Positions 8,729-16,896 of a stretch of 19,896 nucleotides of DNA are shown here, in pieces. The number at the start of each line of letters is the position of its first letter. Within the stretch, counting starts at the first letter, position 1. Origin of the DNA: JACMJP01 sp046160675 (lineage in GTDB: Bacteria > Bacteroidota > Bacteroidia > Chitinophagales > BACL12); NCBI GenBank assembly GCA_046160675.1, contig JBJXHH010000115.1, forward strand, positions 1 through 19,896, in the 5' to 3' direction. The notes beneath the pieces were generated by a model. That model saw only the letters and a program-made list of their open reading frames with translations, did no database searches and was not told the origin of the DNA. The position numbers and the translations under genes are program-made.

Positions 8729-8736
8729 TATTTTTG
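8729..8736 (+). promoter_or_regulatory. Candidate -7 box of the decarboxylase-NUDIX operon
   Basis: TATTTTTG is an exact TAnnTTTG match on the plus strand, 47 nt before the TTG start at 8784. It is separated by 1 bp from the divergent arginase box, so the two promoters would overlap. Confidence 0.4.
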
Positions 8737-8783
8737 CCCTGCTAAAAAAATCAGTGCTTTCTAACTAAAACAGATCACATACA

Positions 8784-10184
8784 TTGAAGAACACTTACCT
8801 TGACCTTATCCAGCAGACTTTCTATTTTCCGCAGGATAGTTTTGAAGTAAAAAACAATTATCTCTACTTTAACGGGATTAACCTGAAACAACTGATAGAT
8901 GAGTATGGAACGCCCCTCCGAATCACTTATCTTCCGAAAATTTCAGAAAACATTCAAAAGGCAAAAAAATGGTTTGCTGATGCAATAGAAAAAAATAATT
9001 ACCCCGGAAAGTATTTTTATTGCTACTGCACAAAGAGTTCACATTTTGCTCATGTTTTGAAAGAAGCTCTGAGTAATGACATCCATGTTGAAACATCTTC
9101 TGCGTTTGATATTGACATTATTGAAAAATGCTACCTACATAAGCTTATCACAAAAGATACGCTGATAGTGTGTAACGGCTTTAAAACAAAACTTTATACC
9201 CAACGTATCAGCAAACTTGCAAATCTTGATTTTAATATAATTCCTATTTTAGATAATAAAGAGGAACTGGATGAATATGAAAATACTATTATTTATGATT
9301 GCGACCTGGGTATTCGGATAGCAGCGGAAGAACAACCAACTTTTCATCTTTATACTTCAAGGTTGGGAATCCGTTACTCAGAAATAAAACAATTTTATAT
9401 TGACAGGATAAAAGACAACCCTAAGTTTAGATTGAAAATGCTGCATTTTTTTATTAACAGCGGCATCAGGGATACAATCTACTATTGGAATGAATTAACA
9501 AAGTCTTTGAAAGTATATTGTGAGTTGAAGAAAATCTGCCCGGAGCTGGATTCATTCAACATTGGTGGCGGATGGCCTCACAAAAATTCACTGGGTTTTG
9601 ATTATGACTATGCATACATGGCTAATGAAATTTTGAATAAGGTAAAATCTACTTGCGAGGAAGAAGGTGTTGACTGTCCGCATATTTTTACAGAATTTGG
9701 CAGTTTTACAGTTGCAGAAAGCGGAGCATTTATTTTCCAGGTGCTTGCTGAGAAACTGCAAAACGATAGTGAACGTTGGTATATGATTGATAATTCGCTT
9801 ATGACTACTATGCCTGATTCCTGGGGTATAAACTCAAGGTTCATTTTATTGCCCGTAAACAAGTGGGGTAATGGTGTTCAGCGGGCAAATATTGGCGGTT
9901 TAAGTTGCGACCAAATGGATTATTATAACAGTGAAGCGCATACTAACGAAGTATATCTTCCTGTGGTAAATAATGCAGAACCTCTCTACATAGGTTTCTT
10001 TCATACAGGTGCATACCAGGAAAGTATATCAGGATACGGTGGCACAAAACACTGTCTTATTCCTTCACCCCAACATATCTTAGTAGACAAGGATGATGCT
10101 GGAAATATTACTACTGAAGTGTTTGCAGATCACCAGCAAGTAGAAAGCATGTTGGAAATTCTTGGTTATGATAAGATGGTTTGA
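8784..10184 (+). CDS. Fold-III PLP decarboxylase, probable biosynthetic arginine decarboxylase
   Basis: Member of the ornithine/diaminopimelate/arginine decarboxylase group 2 family, 466 residues. Lys84 in YCTKSSHF is the expected PLP-binding lysine; ETSSAFDID (103-111) follows as in the family; the phosphate-binding glycines are GGG 261-263; and SCDQMD (375-380) matches the CDxxD signature whose Cys and Asp complete the active site across the dimer. The opening residues, TYLDLIQQTFYFPQ, resemble what I recall of flavobacterial proteins annotated as arginine decarboxylase (agmatine and CO2 from arginine, polyamine synthesis); substrate is therefore inferred. The start must be TTG 8784: an in-frame TAA lies at 8766-8768 with no ATG, GTG or other TTG between, and the residues just after the TTG already match family N-termini. 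The canonical EPGR motif is changed to EFGS (304-307). A NUDIX gene follows in the same direction. Confidence 0.75.
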   Translation: MKNTYLDLIQQTFYFPQDSFEVKNNYLYFNGINLKQLIDEYGTPLRITYLPKISENIQKAKKWFADAIEKNNYPGKYFYCYCTKSSHFAHVLKEALSNDIHVETSSAFDIDIIEKCYLHKLITKDTLIVCNGFKTKLYTQRISKLANLDFNIIPILDNKEELDEYENTIIYDCDLGIRIAAEEQPTFHLYTSRLGIRYSEIKQFYIDRIKDNPKFRLKMLHFFINSGIRDTIYYWNELTKSLKVYCELKKICPELDSFNIGGGWPHKNSLGFDYDYAYMANEILNKVKSTCEEEGVDCPHIFTEFGSFTVAESGAFIFQVLAEKLQNDSERWYMIDNSLMTTMPDSWGINSRFILLPVNKWGNGVQRANIGGLSCDQMDYYNSEAHTNEVYLPVVNNAEPLYIGFFHTGAYQESISGYGGTKHCLIPSPQHILVDKDDAGNITTEVFADHQQVESMLEILGYDKMV

Positions 10185-10204
10185 TCAATTTTATTATAGA
10201 CAAA

Positions 10205-10756
10205 ATGCCTCCTCTTAAAAAACAACCCTGGGAAAAAATTTCTTCAAAACAAGTTTATAATAACCCCTGGATCCATGTTGAAGAACATGTAGTTATCAAT
10301 CCTTCCGGCAATGAAAGTATTTACGGGGTTGTGCGGTTTAAAAACTATGCTATAGGGATTTTACCTGTTGATGAAGAAGGAAATATTTACTTAGTGGGTC
10401 AACACCGCTACCCTTTAAATGAATACACTTGGGAAATTCCCGAAGGAGGAGGCGACAAGAATATCCCTCCATTGGAATCTGCCAAACGGGAACTGCTTGA
10501 AGAAGCAGGTGTTCAAGCAAACCATTGGAAACTGCTATGCGAGATACAAACTTCTAATTCAGTGACCGATGAGGTAGGATACATTTATCTTGCCACCGGG
10601 TTAACTTTCCATGAACCTGATCCAGACGAAGATGAAGATATTGCATTAAAAAAAATACATTTTGATGATGGATATGCAATGCTTCAAAGAGGTGAGATAA
10701 AAGATTCACTCACTGTTATCGCCTTACTAAAAGGTAGATTAGAACTGGGTTTGTAA
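10205..10756 (+). CDS. NUDIX hydrolase, ADP-ribose pyrophosphatase-like
   Basis: Hydrolyses a nucleoside diphosphate linked to another group, most likely ADP-ribose or a nucleotide sugar; substrate not determinable here. I choose ATG 10205 (183 residues), 20 bp after the decarboxylase stop; a TTG at 10181 overlapping that stop would add eight residues. The NUDIX box is readable: WEIPEGGGD, then RELLEEAGV, with the metal-binding REx2EE core intact. Aligning from that core puts Ile where the consensus has its first Glu, which I believe occurs in related Bacteroidota proteins. The upstream part, GVVRFKNYAIGILPVDEEGN, forms the usual beta strands before the box, and QHRYP is typical of ADP-ribose pyrophosphatases. 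It is probably co-transcribed with the decarboxylase; no metabolic link between them is evident. Confidence 0.9.
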   Translation: MPPLKKQPWEKISSKQVYNNPWIHVEEHVVINPSGNESIYGVVRFKNYAIGILPVDEEGNIYLVGQHRYPLNEYTWEIPEGGGDKNIPPLESAKRELLEEAGVQANHWKLLCEIQTSNSVTDEVGYIYLATGLTFHEPDPDEDEDIALKKIHFDDGYAMLQRGEIKDSLTVIALLKGRLELGL

Positions 10757-10875
10757 AATTGAGCAATCTGGCTAAGGGCATTATCGTAACTCGGCAAATT
10801 AAATATCTTGCTTCAATTAATTTGAATTTGAAAAAAAGTTTTTATCATTTGAATTATCCTTTCAACTGCTGAAAA
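10757..10875. other. Spacer between convergent NUDIX gene and cco operon
   Basis: An AT-rich 119-bp gap between two converging transcripts. It contains a short inverted repeat, TTCAATTAATTTGAA (10812-10826), with 5-bp arms and no GC-rich stem; it might act as a weak two-way terminator, but I see no strong one. Confidence 0.3.
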
Positions 10876-11571
10876 CTACTTTATCGTACAACATTGCATT
10901 TCTTTAGTTTCAAAATTATATTGTGGACTGATGTAAGGTATCCCAAGATTGAGCCCCCTTACAACCAGGAAAAGGCCGGCAGATATAGTGAGTACAAATG
11001 ATACTTTCCGGAAATTCAGGCGCAACTTACTGCTGTATTTTCCTGTGAGAGAAATAATTAACATTGCCGGAACAGTGCCTATACCAAAGCTCAACATATA
11101 CAAGGCAGAATCTGTTGGTTTACCTATAGCAAGCGCAGCAGATAAAGCTATGTAAACCAATCCACAGGGGAGCAAACCATTTACAACACCAGAAGCAAGC
11201 GATACTAAATTTTTGTTTTTATTAGCAACACCCTTGAAAAGCCTGTGAAGAAAATTATTGAACCATACAAAAAGAGAAAATTTACTTCTTCCGGTCAATG
11301 CTGTAAAAAAGGCGGCTATCAGAATTGCAAGACCTGCAATTATCGACAATACTTGTTGTGATGTTGCTGCAAAAACACCAAATCCAACCAACCCAAATAT
11401 GACTCCCTGCAACACATACATGGCGATCCTTGCAGCATGATATTGTATGAATGTAATTGGTGAGTTTGCCAAACCTTTTAAATGCAAGGAAATTACAAGG
11501 GGTCCGCACATACCTGCACAATGCAGGCTTCCAGCAAGTGCAATTATGAGGGCCGAGTAATACATTTCCAT
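10876..11571 (-). CDS. TauE/SafE-like (DsbD_2 type) membrane protein, last gene of the cco operon
   Basis: A 231-residue inner-membrane protein with about six hydrophobic segments. The first helix carries GSLHCAGMCGP (14-24), so His17, Cys18 and Cys22 sit together, and a later helix carries NGLLPCGLVY with Cys136. This paired pattern is characteristic of the family annotated as sulfite exporter TauE/SafE, UreH-like or cytochrome biogenesis transmembrane region. The C-terminal tail holds an adjacent Cys pair (227-228). Its start ATG shares one base with the ccoH stop (TGATG), so it is coupled to the oxidase assembly genes. Proteins of this type often close cco operons in Bacteroidota. A role in copper or thiol handling for oxidase assembly is my inference; sulfite export has no support here. 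Confidence 0.8.
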   Translation of the reverse strand: MEMYYSALIIALAGSLHCAGMCGPLVISLHLKGLANSPITFIQYHAARIAMYVLQGVIFGLVGFGVFAATSQQVLSIIAGLAILIAAFFTALTGRSKFSLFVWFNNFLHRLFKGVANKNKNLVSLASGVVNGLLPCGLVYIALSAALAIGKPTDSALYMLSFGIGTVPAMLIISLTGKYSSKLRLNFRKVSFVLTISAGLFLVVRGLNLGIPYISPQYNFETKEMQCCTIK

Positions 11572-11999
11572 CAGATAAAAACTTCTTTTTCACAATAAAA
11601 CGATTCATTCTTATACTGCCAACTTAACTTAACCGTATATTTTCCATATGCAAATTCATTAACATTAAACGATATTTCCCTGTTGTTTTGAATTTCTAAA
11701 GGGAATTTTTTGTCAAGCGAAGCATCAGAAGGTCGATAAAAATATATTTCCCCTTTTTCCGCTTGAAGACCAGCCGGGAATAAAATTGTAACGAATTTAT
11801 TATCCCGACTTACAATAATGCTGTCAACAAAAACTGAAGCTGCAACTGTCGCATTAATCTTATCTTGGTAAACAAGCTCCTGTTCATAATAGTCATCTGT
11901 AACAAGTTGAACAGACCCTCTTACAGCTAGAATGATCATGACGATAATCATACTTATAAAACAAACAAAAGCAATAACAACACCCTTTCCCCAATTCAT
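11571..11999 (-). CDS. ccoH: CcoH/FixH, cbb3 oxidase assembly protein
   Basis: A 142-residue protein with one N-terminal membrane helix (about 7-26) and a beta-rich periplasmic domain. The FixH signature DDYYEQELVYQDKI (35-48) follows the helix directly and is the basis for the call. In proteobacteria CcoH is needed for stable assembly of the cbb3 complex, probably contacting CcoN and CcoP during maturation. It begins 3 bp after the ccoG stop and its stop shares a base with the start of the TauE/SafE-like gene. No metal-binding Cys or His cluster is visible in it. Confidence 0.9.
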   Translation of the reverse strand: MNWGKGVVIAFVCFISMIIVMIILAVRGSVQLVTDDYYEQELVYQDKINATVAASVFVDSIIVSRDNKFVTILFPAGLQAEKGEIYFYRPSDASLDKKFPLEIQNNREISFNVNEFAYGKYTVKLSWQYKNESFYCEKEVFI

Positions 12000-12002
12000 A
12001 TT

Positions 12003-13397
12003 TTATATTTTTAACAACGGCCCGTAAAAAATTGTGTGTACTGTTTCCAGCTTCGTATCACCTGAATACACTTCAATATTTATATCCAATTTTTTTGCTG
12101 TTAATTCACTTCTATCAAGCACAACAAAGAATGAACTTTCAGTATAAGTTTCAGAACCCGCATTCATTTCGCCTCCTATCGTTTGTATATATCCATTTTT
12201 GCCTGCGAGCCGAAGTTCAACAGGGAACGTTTCATGAGTTTTATTAATCAGTTTAATGTTATAGAGGTTACTGTAATGTGTGCTGTCTGTTTTTTGATAG
12301 AGCTGTCCCTGTGCACGGGTAATACTGGCATCAAAATGTTCCCTGGAAACAAGAATAATACTTAACACAACTACGAGTGCCGTTAAAACAGCAGAGTATG
12401 CAACCATACGAGGTGTTATTTCCAGCTTTTGTTTATTGGCGATATTATTTTCTGAAGCATATCGTATAAGGCCTTTAGGTCTATGTACCTTTTCCATTAC
12501 TGCATCACAGGCATCAATGCAAGCTGTGCAGTTAATACATTCTAGTTGTGTTCCATTCCTGATATCAATTCCTGTCGGGCAAACTTTCACACACATTGCA
12601 CAATCAATACAATCACCGGATAAAGGGGTTTCTTTTTCATGAGAGATCTTTTCTCTGGGTTCTCCCCTTTTGTAATCATATGCTACAACAATTGAATTTT
12701 TGTCAAGCAGAACTCCTTGTAACCTTCCATAAGGACAGGCAAATGTGCAAACCATCTCCCTTGCAAAAGCAAAAACTGCGTAAAACACTCCGCTGAAAGC
12801 AAGCAAGGCAAAGAATCCGCCAATATTATGAGAAACTGGTGCTGCAATGATCTTGCTTAATTCATCAACACCTATAATATAAGCCAGGAACAGGTTTGAA
12901 ATAAGGAATGAAATAGCGTAAAATAAGATATGTTTACCACCTTTCTTCAGTATTTTTTCTCTATTCCAGTGCTGCTTATCAAGTCTTTTTTGCTGTTCGG
13001 CGGAACCTTCTATCCAATATTCAATTTTTCTGAAAACCATTTCCATGAAAATTGTTTGCGGACATGCCCAACCACAAAACACTCTCCCATAGACAACTGT
13101 AAAGAAAACAATGAATACCATGAAAGTGAGCATTCCGATTGCGAAGATGAAAAAATCCTGAGGCCAGAATATAACGCCGAATAAAATAAACTCTCTCCCC
13201 GGAACATCAAAAAGAAAAAGAGGATGGCCGTTTATTTTCAGAAAAGGTAATATGATGAAAACAGCCAGGTAAATATAACTCAGCAAACTCCTGTACCTAT
13301 ATAACAATCCGGAGGGCTTATGCGCATATACCCATTTCCGGTGACCTTCTTCATCCGAAGTGTAAATAATATCCCTGAATGATTTTTCTTCATTCAT
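12003..13397 (-). CDS. ccoG: CcoG/RdxA/FixG, polyferredoxin-type cbb3 accessory protein
   Basis: A 464-residue membrane protein with about five transmembrane helices. Early loops carry FCGWACPQTIFMEM (107-120) and CTFACPYGRLQG (217-228), typical CcoG signatures. A ferredoxin-like domain follows with two 4Fe-4S sets: C263, C266, C269, C273 and C287, C290, C293, C297. The C-terminal 110 residues after the last membrane helix form an Ig-like periplasmic domain. In proteobacteria, CcoG has been linked to reducing copper for delivery to the oxidase. Its start shares one base with the ccoP stop (TAATG), and ccoH follows after 3 bp, so it is firmly inside the operon. Length and motifs are normal for the family. 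Confidence 0.95.
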   Translation of the reverse strand: MNEEKSFRDIIYTSDEEGHRKWVYAHKPSGLLYRYRSLLSYIYLAVFIILPFLKINGHPLFLFDVPGREFILFGVIFWPQDFFIFAIGMLTFMVFIVFFTVVYGRVFCGWACPQTIFMEMVFRKIEYWIEGSAEQQKRLDKQHWNREKILKKGGKHILFYAISFLISNLFLAYIIGVDELSKIIAAPVSHNIGGFFALLAFSGVFYAVFAFAREMVCTFACPYGRLQGVLLDKNSIVVAYDYKRGEPREKISHEKETPLSGDCIDCAMCVKVCPTGIDIRNGTQLECINCTACIDACDAVMEKVHRPKGLIRYASENNIANKQKLEITPRMVAYSAVLTALVVVLSIILVSREHFDASITRAQGQLYQKTDSTHYSNLYNIKLINKTHETFPVELRLAGKNGYIQTIGGEMNAGSETYTESSFFVVLDRSELTAKKLDINIEVYSGDTKLETVHTIFYGPLLKI

Positions 13398-14542
13398 TAT
13401 TGCAACATACTTTTTGTGGTATCCATCATTATTGAATCAGCCTTTGCCTTTATGCTATCTATAGAATTTTCCTGGCCTTCAACATAAAGTACGCCTGCCG
13501 CTGGGATAGCTCCCGGGGGATTAGTACCTCGTAGAGACTTTATGAAATTTGCAACCTCACTTATTTGCCTTGGACTTAATGAGTTTTGCCAGGCTATCAT
13601 CCCTTTTGCAGGTACTCCATATTTAATTGTTTTAAATATGTCGTTGATACTTCCGCCATGCACCCAATAATCATCAGTCAAATTTGGCCCTGTCTCTCCT
13701 CCTCCGGTTGCAGTATGACATGCAGCACAATTCGTTAAATAAATTTCTTTCCCTGATGCAAGCACTTCAGCAGATTGAATAAGTTGTACTGTAGTCTCAT
13801 CAACAAAATTTTGTGCATCCTTCATTCTCTCCTGCTTTTCAATTTCCGCTTTTGCAATTGCTTTATCATACTTTTCATCTTGTGTCAAGCCCATCCCGCT
13901 CAAATAATAAACAGAGTATACAACGCCGAAGACAACAGTAACATTAAACAAAAACCTCAGCCAGGGCGGCATCCCATTATCCAGTTCCCTGATTCCGTCA
14001 TACTCATGATCATCAAGAAGGATATCATTCTCTTTCTCAATCGGAACTGTTGGGTTGATCTTCTGCCAAAATCTTTCTAACCAATTTTCTTTTTCAACGA
14101 TCGCCTTAGCCGGAACAGTTTTCCGCATGTAGTTAAAAATTACTAGGCTTTGGCCAAGTATAATAACGACTAACAAAGCCAGTAATCCGTACATAGGCAT
14201 ATATGGATCCTGCCAGACAGATGCTGCCTTCTGAACCGTACCCTGGGCTGCTGAAAGTTTAGCAGCGAATAATATAAATGGCAATGTTATCATTTTTGCT
14301 GTTATATCTTGTCGTCTCGTTTCTTCCTGTTTTTTTCTTACAATGTATTCTGTAACTTTAGTAAGGGCGTAAATGACAAACACAAGTATGATTGCCAATA
14401 CAAGCAATACCCAAAATAATAATTCAGATTGTATCTGTTTGACTTCAGTGTCACCTGTACCCGCTGCAAGCAACGTAGTGGGTATAAACAGAAAAGTTAA
14501 GAGTATAAGAGTATAAAAGATTTTCATCAAACTATTTTTCAT
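13397..14542 (-). CDS. ccoP: CcoP-like subunit of cbb3 oxidase, single haem c, extended N-terminus
   Basis: Carries electrons to the catalytic subunit on the outer face of the inner membrane. The 381-residue protein has a hydrophobic N-terminus (8-27), two further membrane segments (about 41-61 and 114-136), then a FixP_N-like segment HEYDGIRELDNGMPPW (179-194) with its own helix (197-214). A cytochrome c domain follows, with CAACH at 272-276 and a likely axial Met315 in GMIAWQ. Proteobacterial CcoP has two CxxCH sites in about 300 residues; here I find one, so this is a mono-haem form with about 170 extra N-terminal residues. The tail after 340 is non-haem and ends in charged residues. It overlaps ccoQ by 4 bp and shares one base with ccoG. 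Confidence 0.92.
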   Translation of the reverse strand: MKNSLMKIFYTLILLTFLFIPTTLLAAGTGDTEVKQIQSELLFWVLLVLAIILVFVIYALTKVTEYIVRKKQEETRRQDITAKMITLPFILFAAKLSAAQGTVQKAASVWQDPYMPMYGLLALLVVIILGQSLVIFNYMRKTVPAKAIVEKENWLERFWQKINPTVPIEKENDILLDDHEYDGIRELDNGMPPWLRFLFNVTVVFGVVYSVYYLSGMGLTQDEKYDKAIAKAEIEKQERMKDAQNFVDETTVQLIQSAEVLASGKEIYLTNCAACHTATGGGETGPNLTDDYWVHGGSINDIFKTIKYGVPAKGMIAWQNSLSPRQISEVANFIKSLRGTNPPGAIPAAGVLYVEGQENSIDSIKAKADSIMMDTTKSMLQ

Positions 14543-14745
14543 ATAATCTCAGTTTTATGATCGGTTTGTGAATGAGCGGTTCCTTCTTCTTCCAGAGGTA
14601 AGTGGCTGAGTGTATCAATTTTATTTTTATTCATCTTGAACACAAACACACACAATGCAATAAAAAAGATGAAGAAAATACTGAATGACACAACAGGATA
14701 TATTCCGATGCCTTCTATGGCTGATACATGTTCATTAAATTCCAT
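14539..14745 (-). CDS. ccoQ: CcoQ-like small subunit of cbb3 oxidase
   Basis: A 68-residue protein with a single membrane helix (about 16-36) followed by a short charged cytoplasmic tail, the usual CcoQ layout. The helix ends FVFKMNKNK, like the basic FxxxxNK end of other CcoQ proteins. Sequence identity of CcoQ is low across phyla, so the call rests mainly on size, topology and position: it lies 3 bp after ccoNO and overlaps ccoP by 4 bp (ATGA). In proteobacteria CcoQ stabilises the complex under oxygen. Confidence 0.85.
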   Translation of the reverse strand: MEFNEHVSAIEGIGIYPVVSFSIFFIFFIALCVFVFKMNKNKIDTLSHLPLEEEGTAHSQTDHKTEII

Positions 14746-14748
14746 TTT

Positions 14749-16896
14749 CTATTTAGTTGATGTTTTATTAATATCTGTTCCAAGTCTTTGTATGTATGCA
14801 ATCAATGCAATGATTTCCTTATTCGGGTCCACCACTTCTTCTGATCCTTTTTTACGCATATCTTCCTCGATGTTTGATGCTATCTCTTTGGCTTGTATTA
14901 TCAAATCTTCGGTTGCTTTGTCTTCATAACCTTCTTCATAAGGAACTCCAACTGTCCGCATGGCTTTTATTTTCGCCGGAGTACTCGCTATATCAATGTC
15001 TTTTTCATACAACCAGGGATAAGCCGGCATCACTGAACCTTCAGCAAGTTGTCTGGGGTCATAAAAATGTGTGTAATGCCAGAGGTTGGGCATCTTTCCA
15101 CCTTCCCTTTGTAAATCAGGTCCGGTTCGTTTAGAGCCCCACAGGAATGGGTGATCATACACAAACTCTCCTGCTTTTGAATATTCGCCATAGCGTAGTG
15201 TTTCACTTCTAAATGGTCGTATCATTTGCGAATGGCATGTGTAACAACCTTCTTTTATATATACATCTCTTCCCTGTAATTCAAGTGGGGTATAAGGTTG
15301 AACTGATGCGATAGTTGGTACATTAGATTTTACAAGGAATGTTGGCACTAGCTCAATTATTCCGCCTATGAGAATAACAACTAATGCTAATAATCCAAAC
15401 TGAACGGGTCTTCTTTCCAAAGTACGATGCCAAACTTCCCCTGCGTATACTTTTTCAACATTTGGTAATGGGGGTGCTTCTACTTCTTCATTTGCAAGAA
15501 AACTACCTTTTTGTACCGTTTTAATTATGTTGTAAATCATTACAAAAAATCCGATGAGATATAATGATCCTCCCACTCCCCTCAATGCGTAAAAAGGTTT
15601 CAGGATCGCTGAAGTTTCCAGGAAGTTTGTGTATTGCAGGTTTCCATCCGCATTAAATTGTTTCCACATACTGCCTTCCATGAAGCCAGCCCAATACATT
15701 GGTACTGCGTAAAAAATGATTCCGAGGGTACCGATCCAGAAATGAAAGTTTGCAAGTGATTTAGAATGCAACTGTGTACGGAACAATTTTGGAATAAGCC
15801 AGTATAAAATTCCAAAAGTGAGAAACCCGTTCCATCCGAGGGCACCAACATGCACATGTGCTACTATCCAGTCGGTGAAATGCCCAAGCGCATTGACCTC
15901 CCGTAAGGATAACATAGGTCCTTCAAATGTGGCCATACCATAAGCAGTAATCGCCACAACCATGAATTTAAGAACAACATCTTCCCGCACTTTATCCCAA
16001 GCACCCCTTAACGTTAGTAACCCGTTTACCATCCCGCCCCAAGAGGGTGCAATTAACATAATAGAAAACGCAACGCCAAGTGTTTGTGCCCAGTCAGGCA
16101 ATGCAGTATATAACAAGTGGTGAGGGCCTGCCCAGATATAAATGAATATCAACGACCAGAAGTGTACAATAGATAATTTGTAAGAATAAACCGGGCGGTT
16201 TGCCGCTTTTGGGAGAAAGTAATACATCAAACCGAGGTAAGGTGTTGTCAAGAAAAATGCAACGGCATTATGACCATACCACCATTGCACCAAGGCATCC
16301 TGAACACCTGCATACCAGGAGTAACTTTTTAAAAGACTAACAGGAATAGCAACGGAGTTTACAATATGCAGAACTGCAACTGTTACAAACGTTGCGATGT
16401 AAAACCATATGGCAACATAAATATGCCTTTCTCTTCTTTTTATAATGGTTCCAAACATATTAATGCCGAATACCACCCAAACAATTGTTATGAGAATATC
16501 AATTGGCCATTCAAGCTCAGCATATTCTTTACTTGAAGTATAACCCATTGCAAGCGTTACAGCAGCTAGTACAATAACAAGCTGCCATGCCCAAAAATGG
16601 AACTTACTCAGGAAGTCACTGAACATTCTTGTTTTGCAGAGCCTTTGCAAGGAGTAATAAACACCCATGAAAATACCATTCCCTACAAAAGCGAAAATGA
16701 CAGCGTTAGTATGAATGGGTCTTGTTCGTCCGTAGGAGGTGTACTCAAGACCGAGATTCAAAGTTGGAAAGACAAGGTCAAAAGCTACCCACAAGCCAAC
16801 CAGCATGCCTACAAGCCCCCATAGTATTGTTGCGTAGGCAAATTGTTTTACAATTCTGTTGTCATAACTGAATTTCTCCATTACTGTATTCGTCAT
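14749..16896 (-). CDS. ccoN/ccoO: Fused CcoN-CcoO, cbb3 oxidase catalytic subunit I plus mono-haem subunit II
   Basis: Reduces oxygen to water and conserves proton-motive force. Residues 1 to about 480 are CcoN with about twelve helices. Ligands by family position are H62 and H349 (low-spin haem b), H347 (haem b3), and H209, H259, H260 (CuB). Tyr253, six residues before the HH pair, fits the cross-linked tyrosine of cbb3 enzymes, and Glu325 in TFEGPM is also conserved. All sit two positions from the P. stutzeri numbers I recall. Residues from about 500 are CcoO: a helix (498-515), haem site CYTCH (551-555), and likely axial Met623 in GSVMPAYPWL. One continuous frame joins both parts through a linker at about 465-495, so this is a true fusion. 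The ATG 16896 overlaps ccoS by 35 bp; ATG 16881 is an alternative start, overlapping by 20 bp. Confidence 0.96.
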   Translation of the reverse strand: MTNTVMEKFSYDNRIVKQFAYATILWGLVGMLVGLWVAFDLVFPTLNLGLEYTSYGRTRPIHTNAVIFAFVGNGIFMGVYYSLQRLCKTRMFSDFLSKFHFWAWQLVIVLAAVTLAMGYTSSKEYAELEWPIDILITIVWVVFGINMFGTIIKRRERHIYVAIWFYIATFVTVAVLHIVNSVAIPVSLLKSYSWYAGVQDALVQWWYGHNAVAFFLTTPYLGLMYYFLPKAANRPVYSYKLSIVHFWSLIFIYIWAGPHHLLYTALPDWAQTLGVAFSIMLIAPSWGGMVNGLLTLRGAWDKVREDVVLKFMVVAITAYGMATFEGPMLSLREVNALGHFTDWIVAHVHVGALGWNGFLTFGILYWLIPKLFRTQLHSKSLANFHFWIGTLGIIFYAVPMYWAGFMEGSMWKQFNADGNLQYTNFLETSAILKPFYALRGVGGSLYLIGFFVMIYNIIKTVQKGSFLANEEVEAPPLPNVEKVYAGEVWHRTLERRPVQFGLLALVVILIGGIIELVPTFLVKSNVPTIASVQPYTPLELQGRDVYIKEGCYTCHSQMIRPFRSETLRYGEYSKAGEFVYDHPFLWGSKRTGPDLQREGGKMPNLWHYTHFYDPRQLAEGSVMPAYPWLYEKDIDIASTPAKIKAMRTVGVPYEEGYEDKATEDLIIQAKEIASNIEEDMRKKGSEEVVDPNKEIIALIAYIQRLGTDINKTSTK

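Noticed and set aside
10181..10204. TTG start of the NUDIX gene overlapping the decarboxylase stop
   Set aside because: The ATG at 10205 leaves a complete NUDIX fold; the extra eight residues look like random sequence.
11282..11608. Minus-strand 108-codon frame inside the TauE/SafE-like gene
   Set aside because: It is a shifted-frame shadow of a gene with intact membrane motifs, and it is rich in Cys, Trp and His in the way out-of-frame translations often are.
13775..14080. Plus-strand 101-codon frame antisense to ccoP
   Set aside because: Lies fully within ccoP, has no family resemblance, and would break the operon logic.
16862..16896. The 35-bp ccoS-ccoNO overlap as a sign of a frameshift
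   Set aside because: Both proteins have normal ends for their families, and short overlaps are common in this operon; the extended ccoS tail explains it.
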